From contig NC_090168.1 of the NCBI RefSeq assembly GCF_017916325.1, forward strand, positions 691,692-755,691: a DNA stretch of 64,000 nucleotides, given 5' to 3'. The translations under genes and the position numbers were made by a program. Shown one piece after another: positions 49,345 through 58,560 of this stretch. This stretch comes from Leishmania martiniquensis (Eukaryota > Euglenozoa > Kinetoplastea > Trypanosomatida > Trypanosomatidae). Position 1 is the first letter of the stretch. Each line of letters starts with the position of its first letter. Under the pieces are notes generated by a model that worked only from the letters and a program-made list of their open reading frames with translations, searched no databases and was not told the origin of the DNA.

Positions 49345-51942
49345 CTGCATCCCCCCTCTCTGTTGTCCTGCAGAGGTTGATGTGAGCGTGTGCGTGTCGA
49401 GGAGGAAGGGCGTGTAAGTCCTCTCTCGGCCACGCCGTCGCTGCAGGAAAGCTGAGGGGAGAAGCGGCATTAAGGCACGGATGTATTCTGATCCTTTCTT
49501 TCTTTTTCTGTGTCCTCCCCCTCCCTCCCCTTTTCCTGCGCAACGAAACCATCGGCAAATGAAAATCCAATGCGAATGTTTCTTCTCGTGCGTGTTTGTG
49601 TTCGATTCAACTCTTACTTCCTCGATTCCCTGGGCTGATGCACTGCGTGATCGTGTGTGTCTGTACATGTATATGTCAACTGCGGTGGTGAGAGGTTTGT
49701 TCCCGCCTGCTTTAGCGTGCTCGTCTTCGCCTTTCTCCTTTGGCTGTCTGCCCGCCTGCCGGTACACCTCCCATTTCCTTCCGCGCGTACGCCCCGTGGC
49801 TGGCATGCCGTGTCGCTCTCGCTCTCTCCCCTTCGCTCGCACCCAATCCCTTCTCGGCAGCCTTCATTTGCCGCTTGCAACGCGCATGTAGTGTCCACTG
49901 GGGTCTGAGGGGAGCTCCGCTGCGCTTGTGGGCCACTCATCTCTGAAACGCGAGCGCACCGCAGCTTTGCCGATCTCGGCCCGTGGACAGGACTGCGGGT
50001 AAGCTGAGAGGGGAGGGGTGTATAGGGGATGGAGGTGGGGCGCAGAAGCGGCTGAGCAGCGGCAGGTCGGGCACATGCACACAAGGCGTGCTAAGTGAGA
50101 CATGTGGAAGTGGGGCAGGGGCAAAGAGTGTGGCGAGGGCCCCGGTCGGATCGTACCGCTCCCTGTGCTGCCCCCGTCTCTTTGCCGCGCACTTGGAAAG
50201 AACGCCCGCAACACTTGTCGCGTACCTCTCATTTCTGCTGCGTCTCTGCGTGTCCGCCCCCAATGCTTGAACCCGCGTCGATTCCTGCTGGTGCCCAGGA
50301 GCAGTGGAAGCGGACGCGAAAAGGTGCGGCGAATGCTTTGCTAAAGTGTCTTGGGTGGGCAACAGCCACAGCGAAAGGCATCGAGAGAGCGCGCTGGACA
50401 ACTGGAATCGCCTTTTCTTTTTCTTCCACGGCAGCACTATGGCACGTATAAGGCGTCGAAGCAGCTATTCAGGTGCCCTTTTGTTTTGGTACGTGTACGC
50501 GTGTGCTTTCTTTTCTGTTCGTTTTTGTCCCAGCACGTGACGGGCTGTCGCAGGCAGAGCCCCCACACCGACGCCAACACGTCGGTGCTTTCTCCGACCA
50601 TCTCTCCTTTTGTCTCTCACACACCCTCACCGTCTCACTCATTTTATGTTTGCGCTCGCTCCCTCGGTTGTACTTTTCCTCTTCATTGAGCCCCGTCTGG
50701 TGGCACACAAGCCTGCCGTCCCCCTGTGGTCTGCGCGGTTTTCTCTCCCTTCATCCCTCGCCGCTCTGTGCATCTCTTCCAGCGCCCGGCACATCCCCCA
50801 CCTGTGGCCGCCTCTCAGTGCGGATGGCGCACATCGAAGATGGAGAGGTCTCGCCTATTCGTTTATCTTCATGACGTAAAGCAGACGCTCAACGGAAAGA
50901 GGCGACCGATGCGATGAGCGTACGCTTTGGCAAGGCGCGCACGCGCTCACGCTGCGGCAGGAGTGAAAGGGAGCAGACTCCATTGCTTCCGGCTCCGCTC
51001 CTCAGTGTGTGCGGGCGTGCGAGTACGCTCCGACTTCCTCGGCAGCGTCTTCTGCGTCTCCCCCTCCCCCTCCCTTTCCCTCTCCCTCATATTTTCGTTC
51101 CGATACGTTCGTTAGCCGAGTCGATTTCTTCCGCATTCTTTTCTTCGCTTGTTCGATCGATTTCTGTGTGTATATGTGTGTATTTGAGTACGTGAACGTC
51201 TCGTCACGTCTCGTTGCAGCTCTCGTTGCGGCACGCTTCCACAGGAAATATGCACGCTCATCGCTTCTACGCCGAAAGCGCCTCTCGCTCTCGCGCATTT
51301 TTGTGCCGTCATTCCGATATCAAACGGTTTGAGGAAGGCACCTCTCCCCAAGATGGTGCGGGTCAGCTCTCTGTGCGCTTTTCGTCACCCCCTTCCCCTC
51401 CTTGTTTTCCGCACACGCACACACAGCTGTGGAGAGAGGCGGCACGCGCACGCAGTGATCCGCTTCGTGTGTTTGCCTGCTTCGCATGTGATCGATATTG
51501 CTTCCGTTTCGCCACCCACACATTCACACGTCGTCGTTGAGGATAGCTTGCGCAGCGCAACGCAGGGGGCCGCCGCACGCGACGCGCTCGCTCCTCCTCT
51601 CTTTCTCTGAGTTTTCTCTTCCTTCTCTCCGTTTTTCTTCTTCTCCCCCCCCCCGGCCACGAAATATATATGTGTGAATGCGTGTGCCTGTGCAAAGGCA
51701 CCCCCCAGGTATGTGTGCGCGCACGCATATTTGCGGGGATGTGTCGAGAGTCTGTCTGGTGAGGCCGGCGGATCGATGGAGATCGCAGACGCGCCTGTTT
51801 TGGTGCGCGTGGCTGTAAGCGTCTCGCTGTGTCTCCGTTCTTTTCTGTTCTGCGCACGCCGACACGGCAAACGGGAGATTATGGGTAACCGAAAACATGC
51901 AGCGGGAATGGTCATGGTGGAGGGGTGTGGCACTTTTGCTGC

Positions 51943-51995
51943 GTAGCCCCGTTTAGGGCCAGGCACTATGTGGGCTATGCCACGAGCCCGGCTAC
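51943..51995 (+). other. Nested multi-helix hairpin at array right flank
   Basis: GTAGCC (51943-51948) pairs with GGCTAC (51990-51995), GGGC (51956-51959) with GCCC (51986-51989) and GGCA (51962-51965) with TGCC (51978-51981). The helices nest in order, for 14 Watson-Crick pairs over 53 nt, with the two outer helices stacked without a gap on the 3' side. Confidence 0.6.
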
Positions 51996-52161
51996 CCGCC
52001 GGTGGAATGCATTTGGCTGTCCACTGTATTCTCGGCAAGCAGAAGGCCGTCCGCGTCTTTTTGCCGCTCGATGCGACGGTGCTCGTGCTTCGTCGCCCTG
52101 GTTGCACAGTATCCGCTCTTGCTGAAAACAGAAGCAAGGCAAGTGCGTAAGCGTTGGGAGA

Positions 52162-52178
52162 GCGTACGGCTCGTACGC
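52162..52178 (+). other. Perfect 7-bp hairpin
   Basis: GCGTACG, loop GCT, CGTACGC. A tight GC-rich stem in the right flank of the array. Function unknown. Confidence 0.6.
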
Positions 52179-52390
52179 GCCGCGGGGCTGCCACTGGTCG
52201 CCTCTTCGCTGAGCGCACGCTCTGTCTCACACACACACTTTACTCTCCCGCCTCCCTGCTGCCCTCCTTCTGTCTTCCCGTTCGCCGACGTCGGCAATCT
52301 GCGCATCGCCTTGGCCTCGCTCACTGCAATACCCGCGGTTGTGCCGACGCTCTCCCTCTCTGGGCATGCTGCTTGATTGAGATCCCCTAC

Positions 52391-53985
52391 CACTGGACAA
52401 ACAGCTCCGCCCTCCTACCCTTTCCCATTTTCGCGAGCCGCCCTCTCTGGCCCCGCGCGAGAAGCTCGATCCCACGGCGCTCTCCCCTCTCTCCTCCCTG
52501 TGTGTGTGTGCGTGTAAGTGCGTTCTGTTGCGACTTGCGCCCCATTCTTGTGTGCATCGCTCCTTTTCAGACTCACTTACTTCGAGACTTCTCATCCATC
52601 GCTCTTGTGGGTACATCTCTGGTCGGGAGCTTTTCACGAATTGGCGTATTCGGTGTCTTTTTTGCGCGGGGGCGGGTTCGGGTGTTGTGCGTGTGTGTTT
52701 GTGTGTCTCTTGTACCGCCTCTTCTCGTCGGTCATCAGACGCTCTTTTTTGTCGCTGCTTTTTTTTCAACCGCTTTTGCCACGTTACTGTTCACCCTTTT
52801 CTTTCTTGAGTTTTGTGTGCATGTGTGAGAGATCGTAAACCGAAAAGCAGCTCTGTTGTCCCACAGATTGCGAGCTGCAGTATTTTCGTCCTTGGGAAGC
52901 TCGCCTGACCACGTGTACGCTACTCCATACCCTGCGACAGCAGCTTCCCTTCTCCCCTGTGTTAGTCGTTGCGCGCGCGTGCGGTACTGTGTCCCACAGC
53001 CCATCTTCAACGCCCTCAGCGGAGGCAAGCGCACAAGAGGGAAGTGCTGTACCTCTGCATTTTGTATTTCGTCTGTGTGTGTGTGTAACGTAATTCGGCT
53101 TGCTTCCCTGTGTAAGTCCGCGTGGGTGCGGTATCGGTGTCACGAGCGCTCGTGGCACTGCGCACATCAGCTGCCTGTTGTTCAGTGTGTCCACGTTGAG
53201 TCAGAGAGAGTCGCTTGCTGCTCGCTTGCTTCGATTACTTCATCTTTTAGCTCTGTCACACTGCTTCCTCCTCCCCGCTCTCTCTCTCGCCGTTCTTTTC
53301 CTGTCTGACTTTTCTCTTCTGGCCCTCTTTTTCCTTGTTTGAGTGGCGGAGATCCACATCATCTTGTGCTACTTCTGAGGCTCCAACTTTCAGCTTTGTT
53401 TTCACCTCCCTCCCTCTCTCTCTCCGTTCGCGCTTTGCTGCTGCTGTCTCCGCGGATTGGATCTCTTTCTTCTTCGTTGATTTTCCGTGGCTCTCTTCGT
53501 GGTTCCGGGCCCGTAAGACGTGCTGTGTGCACGCGCGCGCACTCTATTCTCCTCGCGTCCACCTCACGCCAAGGTCGCTTAGCCCGCTTCTTCCCTGATC
53601 GTGGCCGCATCCAGGACGCTGCTTTTCGACCACTTTTTCCAAGTGCAACTGTCCACTTCTCTTTAGTGCCTTTCAGCCCGCACGCAGCTGGACGCAATAC
53701 AGCGAGGGGGAGAACTGCCAAACGATCACGCACGTGCGCCCGGCGTCTGCACCTCGTCATCAACCGCCGTACACATCCGAGGCGCCCCGCCCCCTCCCTC
53801 GGCCCCTCTTCATCGTTTGCGATCTCCTCTGCAAAAGCACACTGAGCCTCGCCACCCTTTTTTTTCGTCATCTTTCTGTGAACTCTTGCCTGCGTATAAG
53901 TCTGTGTGCGCGGGTGTGGGTGTTTCCCTGTCGTCGCGCGGTTTTACCTCTTTGGGGTCCCTATCTTCGAATCTCTGCCTCCTCC
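52391..53985. other. Pyrimidine-rich spacer upstream of the RRM gene
   Basis: About 1.6 kb of C/T-rich sequence with TG runs (near 52500, 52690 and 53080). Chance ORFs on both strands are Ser/Leu/Arg-rich and show no domains. It supplies the polypyrimidine tracts expected ahead of the next splice acceptor. Confidence 0.55.
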
Positions 53986-53987
53986 AG
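53986..53987 (+). promoter_or_regulatory. Predicted spliced-leader acceptor AG for the RRM gene
   Basis: AG after a C/T-rich tract (ATCTCTGCCTCCTCC). The 124 nt between it and the start codon contain no ATG. An AG about 35 nt further on is an alternative. Confidence 0.4.
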
Positions 53988-54111
53988 CAAAGTCTCGGCT
54001 CGTCTTACGATTTATATTGAGCAGTGCCGCTTCTCTCCTCTTTCCTCAATCTATTTCCTCCACCTCTTTTTATTGTGCGCTTGTTTATATTTTGTGACTC
54101 GTATACGCGCA

Positions 54112-54501
54112 ATGACAGTCAACAACGGCAACAACAACAACGGCGAGAAGCTGGGCAGTGGCACGGCTCGCCTGTTCGTTGGCCAGCTGAACTTTGACGC
54201 CACAGAGCATGACCTCCGCCAAATCTTTTCCTTCTATGGTCATGTCATTCACACCAACGTTCTGCGCGATGCGGACGGAAAGAGCACCGGCAGCGGCTTC
54301 GTCACCTTCCGTGTGACAGACGAGGCGGACTTCGCCATCATGTCTATGCACGATCGGTACAATATGGGACGGGAGAAGCCGCTGCAGGTTTCCTACTGTC
54401 GCCGCAGTGAGCGCATCTCGCCATTCGGGTACGAGCACGCCATGAAGCTGCGGGAGAAGAACACCACTAACCCGCCTCCTCCACAGCCGACGTCGTCCTG
54501 A
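54112..54501 (+). CDS. Small single-RRM RNA-binding protein
   Basis: 129 residues: an Asn-rich N-terminus (1-10), one RNA recognition motif (about 19-97) and a short Pro-rich C-terminus (121-126 PPPPQP). RNP2 is LFVGQL (21-26) and RNP1 is GSGFVTF (60-66), each with the aromatic residue that stacks on RNA. The beta-alpha-beta-beta-alpha-beta order can be followed without a gap. Small proteins with one RRM and low-complexity ends are a large group in trypanosomatids, where they bind 3' UTRs and control mRNA stability or translation. The target here is unknown. The ATG at 54112 is the first after the predicted acceptor; the longer upstream frame back to 53734 is leader sequence. It lies between the lipase array and an 8-kb spacer, so a long 3' UTR is likely, which is common for such regulators. 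Confidence 0.9.
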   Translation: MTVNNGNNNNGEKLGSGTARLFVGQLNFDATEHDLRQIFSFYGHVIHTNVLRDADGKSTGSGFVTFRVTDEADFAIMSMHDRYNMGREKPLQVSYCRRSERISPFGYEHAMKLREKNTTNPPPPQPTSS

Positions 54502-57479
54502 GCGTGAGAGCGACTCGGCAACGTAAGAAGGAAGGAAACCGAAAGCAAACGACTGGAGATACGAGGGGTGGGGGGAGGAGCCGTTTCACATGTGCGCTGA
54601 CGGAAGGAAGAGGAAGCCGTCAATGGGTCGCCTCTGGCATACGCTAAGCCTCGGCAGCTGTGAAACCAAGGATCGAGCGTCTCACTTTATCGCACATGTC
54701 ACAGCTGATGCGATGTGCAGTCGTGTGCCTTTTTGTCTTGCTTCTGATATGCGGCGCGTCTGACGGAAGGGCTGCTCTTGAGTCCTTCGCATCGTTGACG
54801 GCTCGCCGAGGGTATGGGCAGAGGTCTCCTGCTTACTCATGAGAAACACGCGAAGACATGCGCACACAGAGGTGATGATTGAAGCCCTACAGTGCAGAAA
54901 GAGAAATTTTGCAACAAAAAAAAGACGCTGTGCGAATGCGCCTCGACGGCCATGAAGAGCGCACTGGCAAAGATGCTATCCCTGTTCCAGCATGAATGTC
55001 TGTGCAACTCCCGCTCTATGTGTTTATGTGTGTGTGTTTCTGTGGAGGGGGGAAGGGGGCGAGCGGCTACAGCAGCACTACGTGGAGAAAAATGGTGACA
55101 CGCAGGAAAATTGCCGGGTGGTGAGGCGGATGTGTTGGGTGGCAAAAACTGAAAACAAACAGCATGTAGTGTGTCTCTTCACAATGCCTCTGGCGCGTGT
55201 TCCATTATCGTCGTCTTCCTGCTCCTGCGTTCAGAGTCATGGGCTGCAGGCCTCCTTTTCCCTTTTCTTCTTCCCACCATTGCACGTCGCCCCCCCTCGC
55301 CTTCCCCCCACCCCTCTCTCATCATATATATGCACCAGACGGCCGAGCGCACGCTCACCCGCGTAGGGCTTTTCTCTTTGTCTTATTTCTGGCGCTGAGG
55401 CGTTTCAGCCTTCATTCCTCTTTCGCTGCTTCGGTGTTAATTTTATCTCCCCCACCCCTCCCCGTCTTTGTTGCACTCGCCTCAGCATGAGACCCTTCCA
55501 ACGGCAGAGAAGGGGACGGGAAATGCGCCTATATGGTGTGTTCTCGGGAAGGGTACACACGCACCCGCGCAGGTGAGACGGGGGGAACATTAGGGAGGGG
55601 GAGAGGGCGAAGGCGTGAAGGAAGAAGCACGCATGTAGAAAAGCAGCTATGACCGCAGGTCGGTACGTTGTCCTCCGCCTTGCAATCTTCGTTGCTGCGA
55701 CCCACTGTGAAATATGAGCCGCGTAGTGCGTTTCTGTTCCTGTAGGTTTGAACTTTGCTGTCTCCCTTCTCTGATCTGCAGCAGCACCGCATCAAAATCT
55801 GCCCTTTTCTGTGACTGTTTCTGTGTGCACGACTCTTTCGTGAAAACCTCTGGCGTATTCCTTTATAATGGGATGCGAGAGGGCGGCAACCTCGGCTGAC
55901 AGCATGGCCGCGTTCACTGAAGAACGGAGAGGGGAGGGTGTCAGAGAGGAAGAAGGAATTGCACGGATAGCAAAGTATAGGTAGCTGTGCTTATGAAAAA
56001 AAAAGTACATATATGTATATATATATGGGGGAGAAGTGGTAAGCCTCACACACACAAAGACACACGTGCCTCCTCTCTTTCTCTTCTCATCGTCTCCTCC
56101 GCCTCCCTTTCCTTCCCCCCTGCCCGCACCCCTTCTCTCCCTTATTTCCTCTGGGTGCTGTGCATCTGTATCAGCCTCATAGTCCTTTTTTTTGCTGCTT
56201 CATCTTGTGGCGTCTCTTTTTTTTCTTTTGGTATATTCGTCAGCCCGCTAGCGTCGTCATCGCTGTCCTAATTTTTCCTCTCAACTTATCTCTGCAGTCG
56301 TCTTTGGCACCTCCTTCCCTCTCTCTCTCAGGTGCGGCATCGCCCAACCTCCGTGCCCACATTCATGGGCATCGGCGCACAGGCATACAAGCACACCTAC
56401 TCATAGGCACAGGCGATTTTCAAGAGAGGTAGCACAGGACGTACAACGTGGTCGCTCGTCGGGCTATTGTCTTCTTTGTGGCCGGGCCACTTCACTGCCT
56501 CCCCTTCTCACTCATTTCGCTGTCACCTTTTTTGTGTGTGGTGGCGGTGGTTCGATTTCGCGCTGTCGCCCCCATTCGCTTTATCTCACTTTTTGTCCGC
56601 TCGAACGGTATTTTGATCGAACACAATAACAAGGGAGCATGTCACCGTTCTCCCCAGGCATCCCGCCCTCGCGCTCTTCTCTCTTGTTCTCTTGTTTTGT
56701 CTTTCCACTGTCTTTTTCTTGCCGATTTTATCTTCACGGTATATTGCGATGCTGTAGGGACTGCTGTTATGTACTGAGGGCGTGTGAAGCGTCCAGACGC
56801 TCTGCCCTATTCACCCTTCTCTGTCCATGTTCATGAGTGCGTGCTCTTTTTTTTTCTCTCCATCCCACCAAGCTGCTGTCGTTGTAGCAGACGCGCACTC
56901 CCCCTTCCGTGCCCCGTACACGTCTTTTTTCTTGTTGCATGAAAGCATCTCTCTCTCCTCCCCTCGTGCATGTGGAGATGTCGGGAGGGGGGAAGAGGGG
57001 GAAAAGCTACACTGGGGCAGATGCGCATTCAATGACAGCGCGCTCGAAGCCGGAAGCCATCGGCGTTGAAGATATGGCAAGCCCCAGTCGTCTCGTTCTT
57101 CTCGCTGGTCCCCCTAGCCTCGCCTGTAGCTTACTGGAAGTGAAACTACGAGCCCTTCAGATATGCATGGGGTCTTCCGGCGCAGGGAAAGCTGAGTGAA
57201 TGTTTGTGTGAGGGGAAGGGGGGAACACGTCTTCGTTGGGGACGCTTTGCCTGCCTCGCAGGAAAGGACGAGCGCCTTCACACAAAAGGCCAGCCACGCG
57301 TAAACAAACGTAGCTCCTCTCATAGTAGCTGTCTGTCGCCCATGCCCCCCCCTTCGCCTTCGCCTTGGGTATCCTCGCTCCTCAAACGAGTGCGAATCCC
57401 TGCTTCTATGGTATCCTGTGCACGGACCCCCAGCCGCCGCCCCCACACACACACACACATACCTCTTACTTCCCTTCTA
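54502..57479. other. Spacer downstream of the RRM gene
   Basis: About 3 kb. The first 400 bases are purine-rich and contain a small signal-peptide-like ORF (54696-54842). From about 55170 the sequence is pyrimidine-rich with short TA repeats (for example about 55998-56028). No other gene is supportable. It is presumably the RRM gene's 3' UTR and intergenic DNA. Confidence 0.5.
54696..54842 (+). CDS. Possible 48-residue secreted or membrane peptide
   Basis: ATG at 54696, TGA at 54840-54842. The N-terminus reads like a signal peptide: a short polar start with one Arg, a hydrophobic core of about 14 residues (AVVCLFVLLLICGA), then small residues (SDG) and a polar remainder rich in Ser, Arg and Ala. 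No family is recognised. It starts 195 bases after the RRM stop with no obvious splice acceptor of its own, so it may be chance, a dicistronic small ORF or the remnant of a decayed gene. Kept because the composition is unlike the low-complexity ORFs around it. Confidence 0.2.
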   Translation: MSQLMRCAVVCLFVLLLICGASDGRAALESFASLTARRGYGQRSPAYS

Positions 57480-57499
57480 GCAGGAGGCGAAGAAGTCTC

Positions 57500-58560
57500 C
57501 CACGGGCGGGGGGCATCAGAAGGGCATATCTTCCTCTACGTCCCTCTTCCAAAAGGTATCTTTGCCTACATCACGAGATGCATTCCGCAGTTGGCGCCAG
57601 CAAGAGCTTCCCTGCAGAGGCATCCGTGGTTCAGCCGCGCTACCGGCCGTCTCCATATGTACCACTGTATCGCGCTCATGCCCACAACTTCAAGAAACAG
57701 CTAACCGCGCACTCGCAGATTCGCATGTCTTGCATCACCGAACCCATTGCTGCCCTTCACCTCAGCTAACCCTTTCTCCCCTCCCTCCTCATTCGTGCAT
57801 CGCCGGAAAGGCAGGGTTGTTAGCACACGCTTCTCTGCGTGCGCCAGCAGCAGCCACCACACGGCGCTTGCCCGCCACTCGAGGTCCCGTATGTGAATTC
57901 CTCCGCTTAGCTGCATCATTCGCCTGTCGTTGTTCCTCTCGCACGACCGCTGGTGGTGGTGGTGCGCCAGTACTCGAAGGCGTCTCGTCTATCTCCAAAA
58001 CCGGAGTGCCAGCATCTCGTGCATGGGTGTCAGCCATAGCGATGGTTGCGGCCGCCGATACAGCAGCCACCACTAACTGCCTTGTGGGGCTCCCCTTCCG
58101 GAGCTGAGTGTCATTCTCGCGCGAGGGTGGCTCCATCGCAGGCCGAGATTCGGCCCCGATCTCGCTGAGGAAAATGTTTATGGTGCGTTCTGCTGCGACG
58201 GCGACATGTATGCAAGCGACTTGGGCGTGATCGTCGGACGTACGTCAGCCGTGCCATACTGCTCCCCTGAGCTACGGCACCGTCAGCATCATGCGGGAGC
58301 TTTCCAACGCCCCTCCCGCTGCGCCTGGCAGAGCACCGACGTCTGGGCAGAGGCCGGAAGAAAGCGATGAAGGAGCGGACAGTTTAGGCATTCGTTGCGA
58401 AGCCGGCGGCTCACCAGCGGCTGCACTGGCCCTTTCCTACACAGTCTCGGTTTCGCACGCGCAAGGCTCGTTACCGCCTGAGTGGGAGCGGCCCGTGCTC
58501 GACAGCACCACCTTCTACCTCCACAGGCTCTTTCAAGAGGCGGATGAGCAGGAGCTGTAG
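57500..58560 (+). pseudogene. Frame-disrupted relic with protein-kinase-like motifs
   Basis: A GC-balanced island in which coding-like stretches switch frames. In the frame starting at 58134 the translation contains HR, then DLAEEN in the place of the catalytic-loop HRDLKPEN, then DLG (58218-58226), GRTSAVPYCSPEL (58236-58274; the APE/activation-segment position) and STDVWAEAG (58335-58361; the DVW-x-x-G position of subdomain IX). The order and approximate spacing fit a Ser/Thr kinase of NEK or related type. The catalytic Lys and Asp are lost or displaced by a short insertion, and the frame stops at about 58371. Further upstream, another frame reads IFLYVPLPKGIFAYI (hinge-like, about 57530-57574). 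A separate 89-codon frame at 58291-58560 carries the best-preserved C-terminal stretch (ends RLFQEADEQEL). I see no intact gene. Limits and identity are tentative. Confidence 0.35.

Larger units (their letters stand above)
16451..51907 (+). repeat. Six-unit tandem array of 5.9-kb lipase repeats
   Basis: The 35,457-bp block is exactly six head-to-tail units: 16451-22360, 22361-28269, 28270-34179, 34180-40082, 40083-45994 and 45995-51907 (5,910, 5,909, 5,910, 5,903, 5,912 and 5,913 bp). Each unit begins GGCTGGGCCG and ends GCAGCGGGA. The flanks leave homology abruptly at 16450/16451 and 51907/51908. Within a unit the order is about 0.65 kb of leader, the lipase CDS (1,014 bp) and about 4.2 kb of 3' spacer. 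The differences I found between units are mostly lengths of C or T homopolymers, one CTT microsatellite and a single C-to-T change at 51394. Such uniformity points to recent amplification or active gene conversion. Confidence 0.97.
51908..52390. other. GC-rich right flank of the array; possible degenerate retroposon
   Basis: Unique, balanced GC-rich sequence that starts at the exact array end. It holds a nested hairpin at 51943-51995 and a 7-bp perfect hairpin at 52162-52178, and part of it resembles the left flank (15933-15985). No coding region is convincing. A SIDER-type or other degenerate repeat is the best guess, held loosely. Confidence 0.35.

Noticed and set aside
57170..57197. GSSGAGKA resembling a Walker A P-loop
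   Set aside because: Ala replaces the required Ser/Thr after Lys and no ATPase context surrounds it; likely chance.
57789..58136. 115-codon minus-strand ORF with an Ala-rich hydrophobic segment
   Set aside because: Against the direction of the cluster, low-complexity Ala/Arg composition, and overlaps the + strand kinase-like relic.
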